A stretch of 64,000 nt of DNA from an uncultured Prevotellaceae bacterium (GCA_900315565.1 OMZS01000024.1:1-64000); one strand, 5' to 3'. Numbered from the stretch's first letter, positions 1-8,057 are shown. A program made the numbers and translations. The notes: generated by a model from the letters alone, not told the origin.

Positions 1-2
1 CC

Positions 3-890
3 TCTGAACTATTGGGGACGTGCCCTATCACCAACGGCAAATTCTCCTTTACCTGCAAACTGCCGAAGAACGAGGTGTGCCGGATATATCTCGATAACAA
101 AGAAGTCGTTTACTTCTATACCGACGGTAAGCCTATCATTGCGGACATGGAGCACCTGACAGTAAAAGGAGGCAAGACCAGCCAAAAGGTTAACGACTTC
201 CTGCAGACAGTAGAACGCGAACGCATGGCCGAACTCCATGAGACCGACATTCAGAAAAAAGCGGAAATCAACCGCCAGCGCGGCGAGCGGCTTCTCAAGG
301 CTGTACGTGAAAACCGTGACAATATCATCTCAGCCTATGCGCTCAGTCAGGTCTATACCGAAATGAGCTACGAAGAACTGAAGCCTTACCTCAGTGACGA
401 CTATGCTTTCTCGCATCACATCCTACTGTCACCAATGCGCGAATACGTGGAAGGACTGGAGAGGCGCCGTCCGGGCACTCCCTACACCAACCTTGAACTG
501 GTGGACACGAAGGGCCGCCCACATCAGCTAAGCGAATATATCGGCAAGGGATATGTAGTGCTCCATTTCTGGCATGGTCTTGGCGGTTATGGATATGAAA
601 TCCATCCGTCCATGAAGACGCTTTACGACACTTACCATTCACGCGGAGTGGAGTTCGTCACCTTGGCTTTCAACTTCGGTGTGCAAGGATGGCGAGAGGA
701 AGTAAAGAAGCGCCAGCTGCCATGGCCGCAGTTCATGCCCAATCCAGACACCAACCCGCGAAACGCACTTGCAGCCTACGGCATCCGTTCCTATCCCGAG
801 TTGATAGTCATCGATGCAAAAGGCACTATCGTGGCTTGCCCTCGTAACGTTGAAGAACTCGGTTCCGTATTAAAGAAACTGCATGATTAG
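3..890 (+). CDS. TlpA-like exported protein with degenerate thioredoxin domain (5' end cut by window)
   Basis: The reading frame is open from the left edge, so the true start lies outside the window; the TTG at 12 is not a convincing start. The N-terminal part resembles the beta-rich DUF4369 region found before thioredoxin domains in Bacteroidetes TlpA-like proteins, followed by a charged, probably helical segment. The last ~135 residues form a thioredoxin/AhpC-TSA-like fold (LVDTKGRPHQLSEYIGKG, then VVLHFW, later YGIRSYPELIVIDAKG with the usual cis-Pro region). The catalytic WCxxC is absent: the sequence after the FW is HGLGGYGYE. A disulfide redox role is therefore unlikely, and a structural or binding role is inferred. 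A second TlpA-like gene with an intact CGGC follows in the same direction after a terminator-like hairpin. Confidence 0.75.
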   Translation, partial: SELLGTCPITNGKFSFTCKLPKNEVCRIYLDNKEVVYFYTDGKPIIADMEHLTVKGGKTSQKVNDFLQTVERERMAELHETDIQKKAEINRQRGERLLKAVRENRDNIISAYALSQVYTEMSYEELKPYLSDDYAFSHHILLSPMREYVEGLERRRPGTPYTNLELVDTKGRPHQLSEYIGKGYVVLHFWHGLGGYGYEIHPSMKTLYDTYHSRGVEFVTLAFNFGVQGWREEVKKRQLPWPQFMPNPDTNPRNALAAYGIRSYPELIVIDAKGTIVACPRNVEELGSVLKKLHD

Positions 891-931
891 ATTTTATTCA
901 ATGACATTTTTTAGGTTTAAATTATGGCAAG

Positions 932-964
932 ACATGGGGCGTAGTGATACGTCCCATGTTTTTG
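932..964 (+). terminator. Rho-independent terminator after the first TlpA-like gene
   Basis: An ACATGGG...CCCATGT stem extended by GCGTA/TACGT around a GTGA loop is followed by TTTTT. It lies about 40 bp after the stop codon at 890. Confidence 0.7.
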
Positions 965-1062
965 CCGCAAGAATCTTATCAAGAATTCGATTAATTTAAC
1001 ACCTCGCAGCGGGATATTCCTGAAAAAAAACCGTATATATAATAAAAGAGCTACATATTGAT

Positions 1063-3021
1063 ATGAACATTCTATTCAACAAGCAGACTATCATTGCAAT
1101 GATGCTCGCCCTCGTCGGGATGGCAGGGCAGGCGAAAGTTTACAAATCCATCAAGGCCCCAGAGGTGATGGTTCAGGCGGATGTGTTGACTGGTGAGTTG
1201 AAGATTGACGAAGTCATGATGACAGACACGGCCACCACCCTCCATTTTACGATGGTATGTCCTCAAAACGAGACCTTCCGTTTCGTGAAGAACAGTTACC
1301 TCGTCGATGAGGACGGTCATCGCTATCCTTTGCGTTCTGCTGAGGGTATTGCCCTCGGCACATGGATCAAGTCGCCGGGCACTACAGAGTTTAAGGTTCA
1401 TTTCGAGCCCATGCCACCGCACGTGCAGCTCTTTGACTTCATCGAGGATGATGCTCTCTGGGCAGTGCCTATTCTCGGTATTCACGACAAGGGGACTTCC
1501 TTCAAGGCACCGTCGATACAAGAGCTCTATGCCCGCAATCCATATACGCTTCCAGCCGACTGGCTGACCACAGGCAATGTCACCATCCGCGGCCGTATTG
1601 AAGGCTACGACGCAGAGCGCATGGGATTCACCTCGATGGAAGCCTATATCTACGACGTGATGATAAGCGACCATAGCACACAACTGATAGAGATAGAGCC
1701 CGACGGCACGTTCGAAAAAACCATACGGCTCAGCTATCCCATGAAATCGGCGTTCTATGTAAAAATCGACAACACCGACACCAATGCAGACTTCACAGAA
1801 ATGCCCTTTTTTGCCCGTCCCGGTGAAACCATCGACATCGCTATTCGCCCAGACAAGAACGGGCAGTGGGAGTGCTGCTACCCCGTCGGCAGTTGCCATG
1901 AGGCGGAACGGCTGCTGAAGTCCGACTTGCGGCTAAAAGAGATGACCAGGCCCCTCTCGTCTTTCAAAGGCAATTTCAGTGAGGCCGGCACCGTAGCCGA
2001 CCAGGTGTGGCAGAACATGCTGGCCCGCATCGACCGCATCAGCCGCCGCGACCACTTCACCCCCATGGAGGTCGGCCTGGCATTAGGCGAAATGCAGTCA
2101 AACTTTGCAACGGCCCTGATGGACTGTGCCATGAACAGCGAGTTCAGGTATATGCCTATTCTGCTGCACGAGGACGGCAGCTTCACACAAAGCGTAACCG
2201 ACAGCATAGGGATGAAAACCCTTGCCGATGCCAGCAACTACAAGGCCCTGCAACGCATTGATTTCAACAATCCCCTGCTGATGGTTGCCGACGACTATTA
2301 CTTCACCCTCAACCGCATCCGGAAAGCCCCGCCCGTGCGCCAGGCCAAACAAGCATCACTGGACGGCGGCATGGCCATGCTGCAGGAGCTGACGGGCAAA
2401 AGCCACAATCTGACGGCACAGCTCTGCATTCTTCAGGACGTGCTCGACAATTTCAACTCCTGGCGGCAGAACGAAGAGTCGCTCCCCACCGTCATGAACC
2501 AATATCTCTCGAAGCTCACTCATCCCTACGTCCGCCAGAAAACCGAAGAGTTCTATCAGGCCAAGATGTCGCAACGCGAGCTTGCCTCTCCTATGCCCGA
2601 AGGCCCGGGGGGCGAAATCATCCGCAACATCATAGCCAAGTATCCCGGCCGCTACCTGGTGTTCGACTTCTGGGGCATGGGCTGCGGAGGCTGCCGGATA
2701 GAAATTCAGAACAGCAGGGGCCTGCGTGCCGAGATAGCCAAGCGCGACGATGTGAAACTCGTTTTCATTGCCGGCGAACGCACGCCCGGGGGCAGCGATG
2801 CCTATAAGAAATATGTGGCCGAATGGCTAGCCGACGAAGAGGCGGTCTGCGTCAGCCTCTCCGACTTCCGTCATCTGCAAGAGCTCTTCCTGTTCAGCGG
2901 CATCCCCTACTCTGAGACCTTCACACCCGACGGCCTCCGTCTGCGCGAAGACGTAAAAATACAAAGCCTCTTCAACATCGATATGGAACTGAAGGCCCTG
3001 AAAGAAAGACTGAAAAAATAG
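1063..3021 (+). CDS. exported TlpA-like thioredoxin-family protein with CGGC motif
   Basis: A 652-residue protein with an N-terminal signal peptide (hydrophobic IIAMMLALVGMAG, cleavage near AKV). Residues ~20-500 are a long extracytoplasmic region of the type attached to Bacteroidetes thioredoxin-like proteins. The C-terminal ~130 residues are a thioredoxin fold: YLVFDFWGMGCGGCRIE gives the redox pair C541 and C544 in a CGGC motif, and a GIPYSETF segment follows at the cis-Pro region. It probably reduces or isomerises disulfides of envelope proteins; the substrate is unknown. The start at 1063 is supported by the signal peptide. It contrasts with the neighbouring upstream paralogue-like gene, which has lost both cysteines. 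Confidence 0.8.
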   Translation: MNILFNKQTIIAMMLALVGMAGQAKVYKSIKAPEVMVQADVLTGELKIDEVMMTDTATTLHFTMVCPQNETFRFVKNSYLVDEDGHRYPLRSAEGIALGTWIKSPGTTEFKVHFEPMPPHVQLFDFIEDDALWAVPILGIHDKGTSFKAPSIQELYARNPYTLPADWLTTGNVTIRGRIEGYDAERMGFTSMEAYIYDVMISDHSTQLIEIEPDGTFEKTIRLSYPMKSAFYVKIDNTDTNADFTEMPFFARPGETIDIAIRPDKNGQWECCYPVGSCHEAERLLKSDLRLKEMTRPLSSFKGNFSEAGTVADQVWQNMLARIDRISRRDHFTPMEVGLALGEMQSNFATALMDCAMNSEFRYMPILLHEDGSFTQSVTDSIGMKTLADASNYKALQRIDFNNPLLMVADDYYFTLNRIRKAPPVRQAKQASLDGGMAMLQELTGKSHNLTAQLCILQDVLDNFNSWRQNEESLPTVMNQYLSKLTHPYVRQKTEEFYQAKMSQRELASPMPEGPGGEIIRNIIAKYPGRYLVFDFWGMGCGGCRIEIQNSRGLRAEIAKRDDVKLVFIAGERTPGGSDAYKKYVAEWLADEEAVCVSLSDFRHLQELFLFSGIPYSETFTPDGLRLREDVKIQSLFNIDMELKALKERLKK

Positions 3022-3048
3022 CAACAACATCACAATTTCACAATTTCA

Positions 3049-3195
3049 CAATTTTACATATAGGAAGTTATCTGGAGTTATAGGAAGTTAGCGGAAGTAA
3101 GCGGACATTAGTTCTCTTTAAGGAAACTATTGTCCGATAACTTCACGAGCCAGGCTCGTTAACTGCCATTAACTCCTGTTAACTCCCTGCAAGCG
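3049..3195 (-). repeat. dispersed palindromic repeat element, copy 1 (inverted copy at 13779-13944)
   Basis: On the minus strand this stretch reads almost the same as 13779-13944: CGCTTGCAGGGAGTTAAC, then an ACGAGCC-T-GGCTCGT palindrome, then a long imperfect hairpin (AGTTA-CGGACAATAGTTTCC / GACTAATGTCCG), then degenerate AACTTCC units ending near CAATTTTACATA. It lies in the spacer after the TlpA-like gene. No coding potential is seen. Confidence 0.85.
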
Positions 3196-3436
3196 AAACT
3201 TGCGAAACTTGAGTTACTTAATTTGGCGGCAAAGATTATTGAATTACACAAATCTTTCGATGCTTTTTCGGCTGTTTGTGGCGCTTTTATTCGGTTGTTT
3301 GTGATGATTTTGTTCGGCGGTTTGTAGAGAATTTGTTCGGCCGTTTGTGATTATCCCCCAAAAATATTCGCAAAAACATCACTTTCTGGGCCCAAGAATA
3401 GCAGAAACAGGAAAAAATTCTTAAACTAGTTTCAGA

Positions 3437-3455
3437 CTTTTGCCCCCGGCAAAAG
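3437..3455. repeat. short perfect hairpin upstream of the ECF sigma gene
   Basis: CTTTTGCC-CCC-GGCAAAAG is a perfect 8-bp stem about 40 bp before the proposed -7 box. It could be an operator or a terminator remnant. The rest of the spacer 3196-3436 is AT-rich with repeated TTTGT/CGG short words (GGCTGTTTGTGG, CGGTTGTTTGTG, CGGCGGTTTGTAG, CGGCCGTTTGTG) and no gene. Confidence 0.45.
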
Positions 3456-3495
3456 TGTTTCGGGCGTGCCGGAGGCTTTTTCGTGGGTCTTTCTG

Positions 3496-3503
3496 TAACT
3501 TCG
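3496..3503 (+). promoter_or_regulatory. possible -7 box (TAACTTCG) of the sigma/anti-sigma/receptor operon
   Basis: TAACTTCG departs by one base from the Bacteroidetes -7 consensus TAnnTTTG and lies 71 bp before the sigma start. No clear TTTG -33 box is present at the usual spacing, so this may instead be an autoregulated ECF promoter. Confidence 0.35.
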
Positions 3504-3574
3504 CAACAAAAAAAAGTTTGTTACGGGGGTTAGCATTTCGAACGGCTGAAGGGTATTATTATAAAAAAGACGTG

Positions 3575-4057
3575 ATGGAAAGACATATTATCCAAAGGCT
3601 GTTTAAGCAGCACTACGCCAAGATGCTGAGAGTGGCACGCACGATTCTCTACGATGAGCAGGAGAGCAAGGATGTGGTCAGCGACATCTTTGAGAGTCTG
3701 CTCCGCGGGCAGACGGTGCTGATGCCCGACACGGAGGAACGCTACCTGCTGACAAGCGTTCGCAACCAGTGTCTGAAGCGCATCCGCCATCAGGAAACGA
3801 AACTCCGCATGGAGGCTACTTCTGCAGCGCAGCCGTCTGATGCAGAGGGTGAAAACGATCGCTTAATCGAAATCGTCGAGTTTGTTGTCAGCCATCTGAC
3901 AGAACAAGAGCAACGCATCTTCCACCTCCGTTTCGCCGAAGGTTATAGTTATGAGGAGATTGCTTCTACGGAAGGCATCAGCCGCGTGGCTGTATGGAAA
4001 CATCTTTCACACGCCTTGAAAGAAATCAGAAACCGTTTTAATCCGAAAGGCTTATGA
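3575..4057 (+). CDS. ECF RNA polymerase sigma factor
   Basis: A 160-residue sigma-70 family protein of ECF size. Region 2 is at ~5-70 (LFKQHYAKMLRVARTILYDEQESKDVVSDIFESL), and region 4 is at ~100-152 (LTEQEQRIFHLRFAEGYSYEEIAS followed by a helix-turn-helix GISRVAVWKHLSHALKEIRN). I chose the ATG at 3575 because family members begin with a short MERHII-like lead; a longer frame extends upstream to 3440 but its sequence is spacer-like. The stop overlaps the next gene in an ATGA, and that gene overlaps the receptor in the same way, so the three are a translationally coupled operon. By analogy with FecI-FecR-FecA systems it would redirect polymerase when the receptor binds its ligand. Confidence 0.9.
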   Translation: MERHIIQRLFKQHYAKMLRVARTILYDEQESKDVVSDIFESLLRGQTVLMPDTEERYLLTSVRNQCLKRIRHQETKLRMEATSAAQPSDAEGENDRLIEIVEFVVSHLTEQEQRIFHLRFAEGYSYEEIASTEGISRVAVWKHLSHALKEIRNRFNPKGL

Positions 4058-4725
4058 AAACAAATGACCACAACAAACAGCTTTACCGCGATATGCAGGA
4101 AGAGCCCAACAAGTATTCCGACCAGGAGATAGAGGCCATGATGGACTATCTTGACCAAATGCCCGATGTAGATGAAGCATGGCAGCAGTTCACTCAGCGG
4201 TCAACACCTAACACCCATCACCTAACACCTAACGATAGCCCTAACTCTAACCGCCCCATACATACGTGGCATAAGATTGCTGCCATGATTATTGGCATAT
4301 TAACGCTATCGGGTATTGCCTTCGCGGCAGTTCACATCGCGCGTCAATCCCAACATGAGGAACGCCCGGTAACGGCAGTAGAGAAACCTCAATCTGCCAT
4401 CACCGTATCTCAAGGCCTCCCTACAGATACCATTGCCAAGGCTGAGCCTGTAGTGTTCGATAATGTCCCCCTTGACAGCATCGTCAAGGACATTGCCAGC
4501 TATCATCACCTTGACATGGACTTACAGAACGAAAGGCTACGGGTAGGCGACGGAACGTCGGGAATGAGCCTACGGGCAGGCGCGTCAGCGGGAATGCAGG
4601 CCAGTCAGCTTCGTTTCTATTTCGTATGGAATCAAGACGATAGTCTGAAAGAGGTCATAGAGAAGTTGAACATGTTCGAGCAGGTCAATCTGTCTGTAGA
4701 GAACGGCAAACTGATTGTCAGATGA
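4054..4725 (+). CDS. anti-sigma-like membrane protein with DUF4974/STN-like C-terminus, carrying repeat inserts
   Basis: A 223-residue protein encoded between the sigma factor and receptor genes, overlapping both. The first ~60 residues are cytoplasmic and acidic; one membrane segment lies at ~72-94 (HKIAAMIIGILTLSGIAFAAVHIA); the periplasmic part ends in VVFDNVPLDSIVKDIASYHHLDM ... LRFYFVWNQDDSLKEVIEKLNMFEQVNLSVENGKLIVR, which resembles the DUF4974/STN domain at the end of FecR-type anti-sigma factors. A canonical central FecR domain is not evident, so the protein is short. Two foreign-looking inserts are in frame: a TAAC-rich minisatellite read as STPNTHHLTPNDSPNSN before the membrane segment, and two GC-rich units read as RLRVGDGTSGM and LRAGASAGM inside the C-terminal domain. 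Confidence 0.8.
   Translation: MKTNDHNKQLYRDMQEEPNKYSDQEIEAMMDYLDQMPDVDEAWQQFTQRSTPNTHHLTPNDSPNSNRPIHTWHKIAAMIIGILTLSGIAFAAVHIARQSQHEERPVTAVEKPQSAITVSQGLPTDTIAKAEPVVFDNVPLDSIVKDIASYHHLDMDLQNERLRVGDGTSGMSLRAGASAGMQASQLRFYFVWNQDDSLKEVIEKLNMFEQVNLSVENGKLIVR
4201..4250 (+). repeat. in-frame TAACAC/CACC minisatellite inside the anti-sigma gene
   Basis: The words CACCTAACACCCATCACC and CCTAACACCTAACGATAGC match the intergenic minisatellite at 14527-14660. Here they encode TPNTHHLTPN just before the membrane segment. Confidence 0.75.
4532..4600 (+). repeat. two tandem GC-rich palindromic inserts (units A1, A2) inside the anti-sigma gene
   Basis: Unit A1 (4532-4566) has AAAGGCTACGGGTAGG, then the small hairpin CGACG-GAA-CGTCG, then GGAATG. 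Unit A2 (4567-4600) has CCTACGGGCAGG, then CGC-GTCA-GCG, then GGAATG. Related units recur at 4781-4816 and 5216-5262. Confidence 0.85.
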
Positions 4726-7361
4726 TGAAACACCTTGCTATTATTCTTATCACCCTGTGCTGTTTCATCGACGTCCAGGGACAAAGGCTACGGGCAGGCG
4801 CGTCAGCGGGAATAAAGATTACACGTAACTATGATAACGTCTCAATGTCTGAGGCTTTGCGCGACCTCAACGAGTTGTCACCTGATTACACAATCAGTTT
4901 TATGTATAATGAGTTGGAAGACTTCCGCGTGACTACCAGCATCAAGCATCAATCCGTGCCCGATGCCCTACGCCAGATCATTGGTTTCTATCCCGTCCGT
5001 GTCGTGAAACGTGGGGCGCATGAGTTGTATGCTTATTGTATCCACAAGACCGACCGACATCTGACCGGTACTATCATCGATGAACAAGGCCAGCCCGTTG
5101 CATACGCCAATGTCTGCCTGCTTCATCCATCTGATTCGACTCTTATAGGTGGAGGTGTGAGCAATGAGGCTGGCCTCTTCGTCATTCCTTACGAAACTCC
5201 TCCCCAATCGGGGGGAAAGGCTACGGGTAGGCGACGGAACGTCGGGAATGGTCGGGAGGGGGGCGTCCTCGTCCGAATCTCTTACGTCGGCTATAAGACT
5301 ATTTACAGGTATTGTCACAGCACTCAGCTCGGAACAATACGCATGCAGCCCGACAGCTACAAGCTGAACGGTGTAGAGGTGAAAGGCTCTCGCCCGCTGG
5401 TCAGAATCAAAGACGACGCCTTTGTCACCAATGTCGAAGGCAGCTACCTCTCGAAGATGGGTACGGGCTACGATGTGCTGACGCATATACCAGGCGTTCT
5501 GCGCAGTGGCAGTAGCATAGAGGTCGTAGGACGGGGAGCACCGCTGGTTTATATCAATGGTCGCCTGATGCGCGATCAGGGTGAGCTCAACCAGCTGAGC
5601 AGCGACCAGATTAAGGAGGTGGAAGTTGTCATGACGCCTGGCGCAAAATATGATGCATCGGTGCGTTCAGTAATCCGTATCAAGACCATCCGCCCTGTTG
5701 GTGAAGGTTTCAGCTTCGACAATAAGACGCTGACAGGGATTAACCATTACGTTTTCGGGCAGGAAGAGGTAAATGTTAACTATCGGGCTGGCGGGCTCGA
5801 CCTCTTCGCTACGGCCGACATTGAAGACTTTAGGATGAAGGTGAAGAACACGAGCCGTCAAGACACCCATCTCCCATCACCCAACACCCATTTCGTGCAG
5901 CAGAGCACAACCCATTATACACCTCATACGAACATCTACTATGGGAAACTGGGATTCAACTATATGTTCAGCGACCATCACGCCATCGGCATGACCTGCA
6001 CCGTAGCCTCGCGGCCTTCACGGCAAAGAAGCAACTTTATGACAGACACGTTCGAGAACGAGACAAACGATGACCACCTGACAGGTGACGGCCATGAGAC
6101 CACCAAAAGAATTGAACATCGTGTCAACGCTTATTATTCGGGCAGCGTGGGCAAGTGGTCGATAGATGTCAATGCCGACATGGTGACTCAAAACGAAACC
6201 ACCGATGCCTTTACCCAAGAGATTGCCAAAGAAAGCGAAAGCCGAAACGTTACGACACGCAGCGAGGCCAAGAACCGGCTTTATGCAGCCAAGCTTGTGA
6301 CTGGACAACCGCTGTGGAAAGGAAAACTCGAAATGGGCGCAGAGGGCAGCCATGTACGTCGTACCGATGCATTCACCAACCCTGAGAATATCATTATGAG
6401 CAGCCATACAGAGACCAAAGAATCAAACGGGGCTTTATTCGCAGAACTGACGCAACAGCTGGGCAAGCTGACCGCCAAATTGGGGTTCCGGTTCGAACAT
6501 GTGGCAAGCAGATACTTTAGTGCGACAAACAGCGATACAACCCGCACTTATAACGACATCTTCCCTTCGGCAATGCTGTCTTATCCTATAGGCAAGGTGC
6601 AGGCGCGGCTCAGCTATGCCCGCAACATCAGCCGGCCTGCTTTCAGCCAGTTGACCAGCGACCTGAGTTACATCAACCGTTATCTGTACGAGAGCGGTAA
6701 TCCTTACCTGCGCCCTACCTATCGAGACAACCTCTCGCTGGCTATTAACTGGAAGTGGATGATGGCAATGATTGATTATGCCCACGTTCACGACTATATC
6801 ATCAACTCATACTCCAGCTACAACGGCAACCCGACCATTGCCCTGCTCCAGAAAAACAATACCAATGGTTTCAACAATCTGCAGGCGATGCTGCATTTTT
6901 CGCCGACATTCGGCTGGTACCATCCCCAACTGATGCTTGCCCTGATGTGGCAGGATCTGGAAGTGAGCTATCTGGGTAAGACAAAGGGAATGACCGAGCC
7001 TATGCGCATCGTCCGCTTCAACAATGCCGTCAACCTGCCCAAGGACATCTGGCTGAATGCCGACCTGTCGTGGCGTTCGGCAGGCGATTCGGAGAATATT
7101 CACATGGCCCCGTCGTGGCAGTTCGACCTGAGTCTTTACAAGGCTTTCTTCCACGACCGGCTAAGTGTGAAACTGGCCTGTAACGATATTTTCGCCTCCA
7201 TGCGCCAAAAGATAACCATCTTCAGCGACATCCGCCAGTTCTACCTGGACAAGCGAACCGACAACCGTAGCCTGAAACTCACCCTGCGCTACGCCTTTAA
7301 CCCCGTACGCTCGAAATACAAGGGCACCGGTGCTGGCAACACCGAAAAGAACAGGCTATAG
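4722..7361 (+). CDS. TonB-dependent outer-membrane receptor (STN + carboxypeptidase-regulatory-like + OMP_b-brl_3)
   Basis: An 879-residue receptor with a signal peptide (LAIILITLCCFIDVQGQ), an STN signalling domain at ~30-105 (SMSEALRDLNELSPDYTISFMYNELEDF), a carboxypeptidase-regulatory-like domain at ~110-215 (LTGTIIDEQGQPVAYANVCLL), a plug at ~220-325 (SKMGTGYDVLTHIPGV, IEVVGRGAPLVYINGR) and a C-terminal beta-barrel ending in KLTLRYAFNP. The STN domain and the coupled sigma/anti-sigma genes make it a signalling transducer; its ligand is unknown and no SusD partner follows. Oddities: a repeat unit directly after the signal peptide (RLRAGASAG), another inside the regulatory-like domain in a different reading phase (ATGRRRNVGNGREGG), and a minisatellite word in the barrel (DTHLPSPNTHF). 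Confidence 0.88.
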   Translation: MMKHLAIILITLCCFIDVQGQRLRAGASAGIKITRNYDNVSMSEALRDLNELSPDYTISFMYNELEDFRVTTSIKHQSVPDALRQIIGFYPVRVVKRGAHELYAYCIHKTDRHLTGTIIDEQGQPVAYANVCLLHPSDSTLIGGGVSNEAGLFVIPYETPPQSGGKATGRRRNVGNGREGGVLVRISYVGYKTIYRYCHSTQLGTIRMQPDSYKLNGVEVKGSRPLVRIKDDAFVTNVEGSYLSKMGTGYDVLTHIPGVLRSGSSIEVVGRGAPLVYINGRLMRDQGELNQLSSDQIKEVEVVMTPGAKYDASVRSVIRIKTIRPVGEGFSFDNKTLTGINHYVFGQEEVNVNYRAGGLDLFATADIEDFRMKVKNTSRQDTHLPSPNTHFVQQSTTHYTPHTNIYYGKLGFNYMFSDHHAIGMTCTVASRPSRQRSNFMTDTFENETNDDHLTGDGHETTKRIEHRVNAYYSGSVGKWSIDVNADMVTQNETTDAFTQEIAKESESRNVTTRSEAKNRLYAAKLVTGQPLWKGKLEMGAEGSHVRRTDAFTNPENIIMSSHTETKESNGALFAELTQQLGKLTAKLGFRFEHVASRYFSATNSDTTRTYNDIFPSAMLSYPIGKVQARLSYARNISRPAFSQLTSDLSYINRYLYESGNPYLRPTYRDNLSLAINWKWMMAMIDYAHVHDYIINSYSSYNGNPTIALLQKNNTNGFNNLQAMLHFSPTFGWYHPQLMLALMWQDLEVSYLGKTKGMTEPMRIVRFNNAVNLPKDIWLNADLSWRSAGDSENIHMAPSWQFDLSLYKAFFHDRLSVKLACNDIFASMRQKITIFSDIRQFYLDKRTDNRSLKLTLRYAFNPVRSKYKGTGAGNTEKNRL
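4781..4816 (+). repeat. GC-rich palindromic insert (unit A3) after the receptor's signal peptide
   Basis: AAAGGCTACGGGCAGG, CGCGTCAGCGGGAAT: nearly identical to unit A2 of the upstream gene and read in the same phase (RLRAGASAG). Confidence 0.85.
5216..5262 (+). repeat. GC-rich palindromic insert (unit A4) in the receptor's regulatory-like domain
   Basis: AAAGGCTACGGGTAGG, CGACG-GAA-CGTCG and GGAATG match unit A1 base for base but are read one base out of phase (KATGRRRNVGNG). CCTCCCC just before and GGGAGGGG just after could pair, giving a larger hairpin. Confidence 0.85.
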
Positions 7362-7460
7362 ACAAAGTTTTAAAAGATGTGAAAACTATCAATAAAACGC
7401 GGATGACGGTGCAGTCTTTTCTTCATCGCAGGACTTTATAGATAGAGACGTTATGCTGAC

Positions 7461-7692
7461 GAAATCGGGGATTGCAAATCCCCTCAAACAGAGGAAATCG
7501 GGGATTACAAATCCCCTCAAACAGACAGAACGACCACAGGAACCTGTGATTATCCCATTGCCCGTGCATCGTACAACTGTCGTGGCAACAAAAGCCCTGC
7601 AATCGGGGATTGCAAATCCCCTCAAACAGATTGCAAATCCCCTCAAACAGATTGCAAATCCCCTCAAACAGATTGCAAATCCCCTCAAACAG
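7461..7692 (+). repeat. tandem REP-like palindromes: four adjacent 21-bp units plus two outliers
   Basis: A 21-bp unit beginning ATTGCAAATCCCC and ending TCAAACAG occurs four times head to tail (7609-7629, 7630-7650, 7651-7671, 7672-7692), once at 7471-7491, and once with one change at 7505-7525. The copies at 7471, 7505 and 7609 are preceded by ATCGGGG and so form a GGGGATT-GCA-AATCCCC hairpin. Between the outliers and the array lies ~80 bp of unrelated sequence. Long frames across this array on either strand are repeat artefacts and I do not call them genes. Confidence 0.9.
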
Positions 7693-7693
7693 A

Positions 7694-7780
7694 ATATTGC
7701 ATTGAAAATACAAAACAACTCATGTTGTTTTAGAATATCTTATCCCGAACTGGGGTAATATCTTATCCCGAACTGGGGTA
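7694..7780 (+). mobile_element. detached right end of an IS982-type element with a duplicated terminal repeat
   Basis: From ATATTGCATTGAAAATAC onward the sequence matches 13045-13108 almost base for base and ends in the IS982-type inverted repeat TCTTATCCCGAACTGGGGTA, which is then repeated a second time. No left end or transposase is present nearby. The fragment abuts the last unit of the tandem palindrome array. Spacer 7781-7871 shows nothing else. Confidence 0.8.
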
Positions 7781-7871
7781 TTATATCTTTTTTTATATTC
7801 GGTGGGGCTGTGAGGGAGAGGCCGTTTCGGTGTTGCCTCTCCTCGTCGCCACCAAATAGTCTATAGATAAC

Positions 7872-8057
7872 TTAGTCTTCCCAGAGGTTGTAGCGGCGGT
7901 AGCCCATGCCGTTGTCCTCGCTCTCGTCTTCCATGAAGTCAGTGCCGCGGGCACCGGCATCCTCGGCTTCCTGACTCCACTTTATGGTTTCACCTTCGCA
8001 GAGGTAGTCGTTGGTTATCACCTCTGTCAAGGGACGTATATATTTTTTCTTTTCCAT
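7872..8057 (-). CDS. small peptide with conserved KKKYIRPLTEVI-type N-terminus
   Basis: A 61-residue acidic peptide, preceded by a good AGGAGG ribosome binding site (unusual for this genome) and located 19 bp after the large exported protein, so probably cotranscribed with it. It begins MEKKKYIRPLTEVI, a lead I associate with many short Bacteroidales peptides of unknown function that often sit beside exported proteins, and continues with an acidic, Gly-containing tail ending NLWED. No signal peptide or membrane segment is visible. It could be a precursor peptide or a small accessory protein; function not recognised. Confidence 0.65.
   Translation of the reverse strand: MEKKKYIRPLTEVITNDYLCEGETIKWSQEAEDAGARGTDFMEDESEDNGMGYRRYNLWED

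Noticed and set aside
3575-7361. SusC/SusD-type nutrient locus
   Set aside because: The receptor is an OMP_b-brl_3/STN transducer and no SusD lipoprotein follows, so a classical Sus pair is not supported.
7461-7692. Possible CRISPR array
   Set aside because: Units are directly adjacent or separated by irregular unrelated sequence, without uniform spacers, and there are no cas genes in the window.
7389-7758. Overlapping ORFs on both strands with repeated peptides such as CLRGFAI, LFEGICN and IANPLKQ
   Set aside because: They are translations of the tandem 21-bp palindrome array, whose length is a multiple of three and so stays open in several frames. No ribosome binding site or other coding sign.
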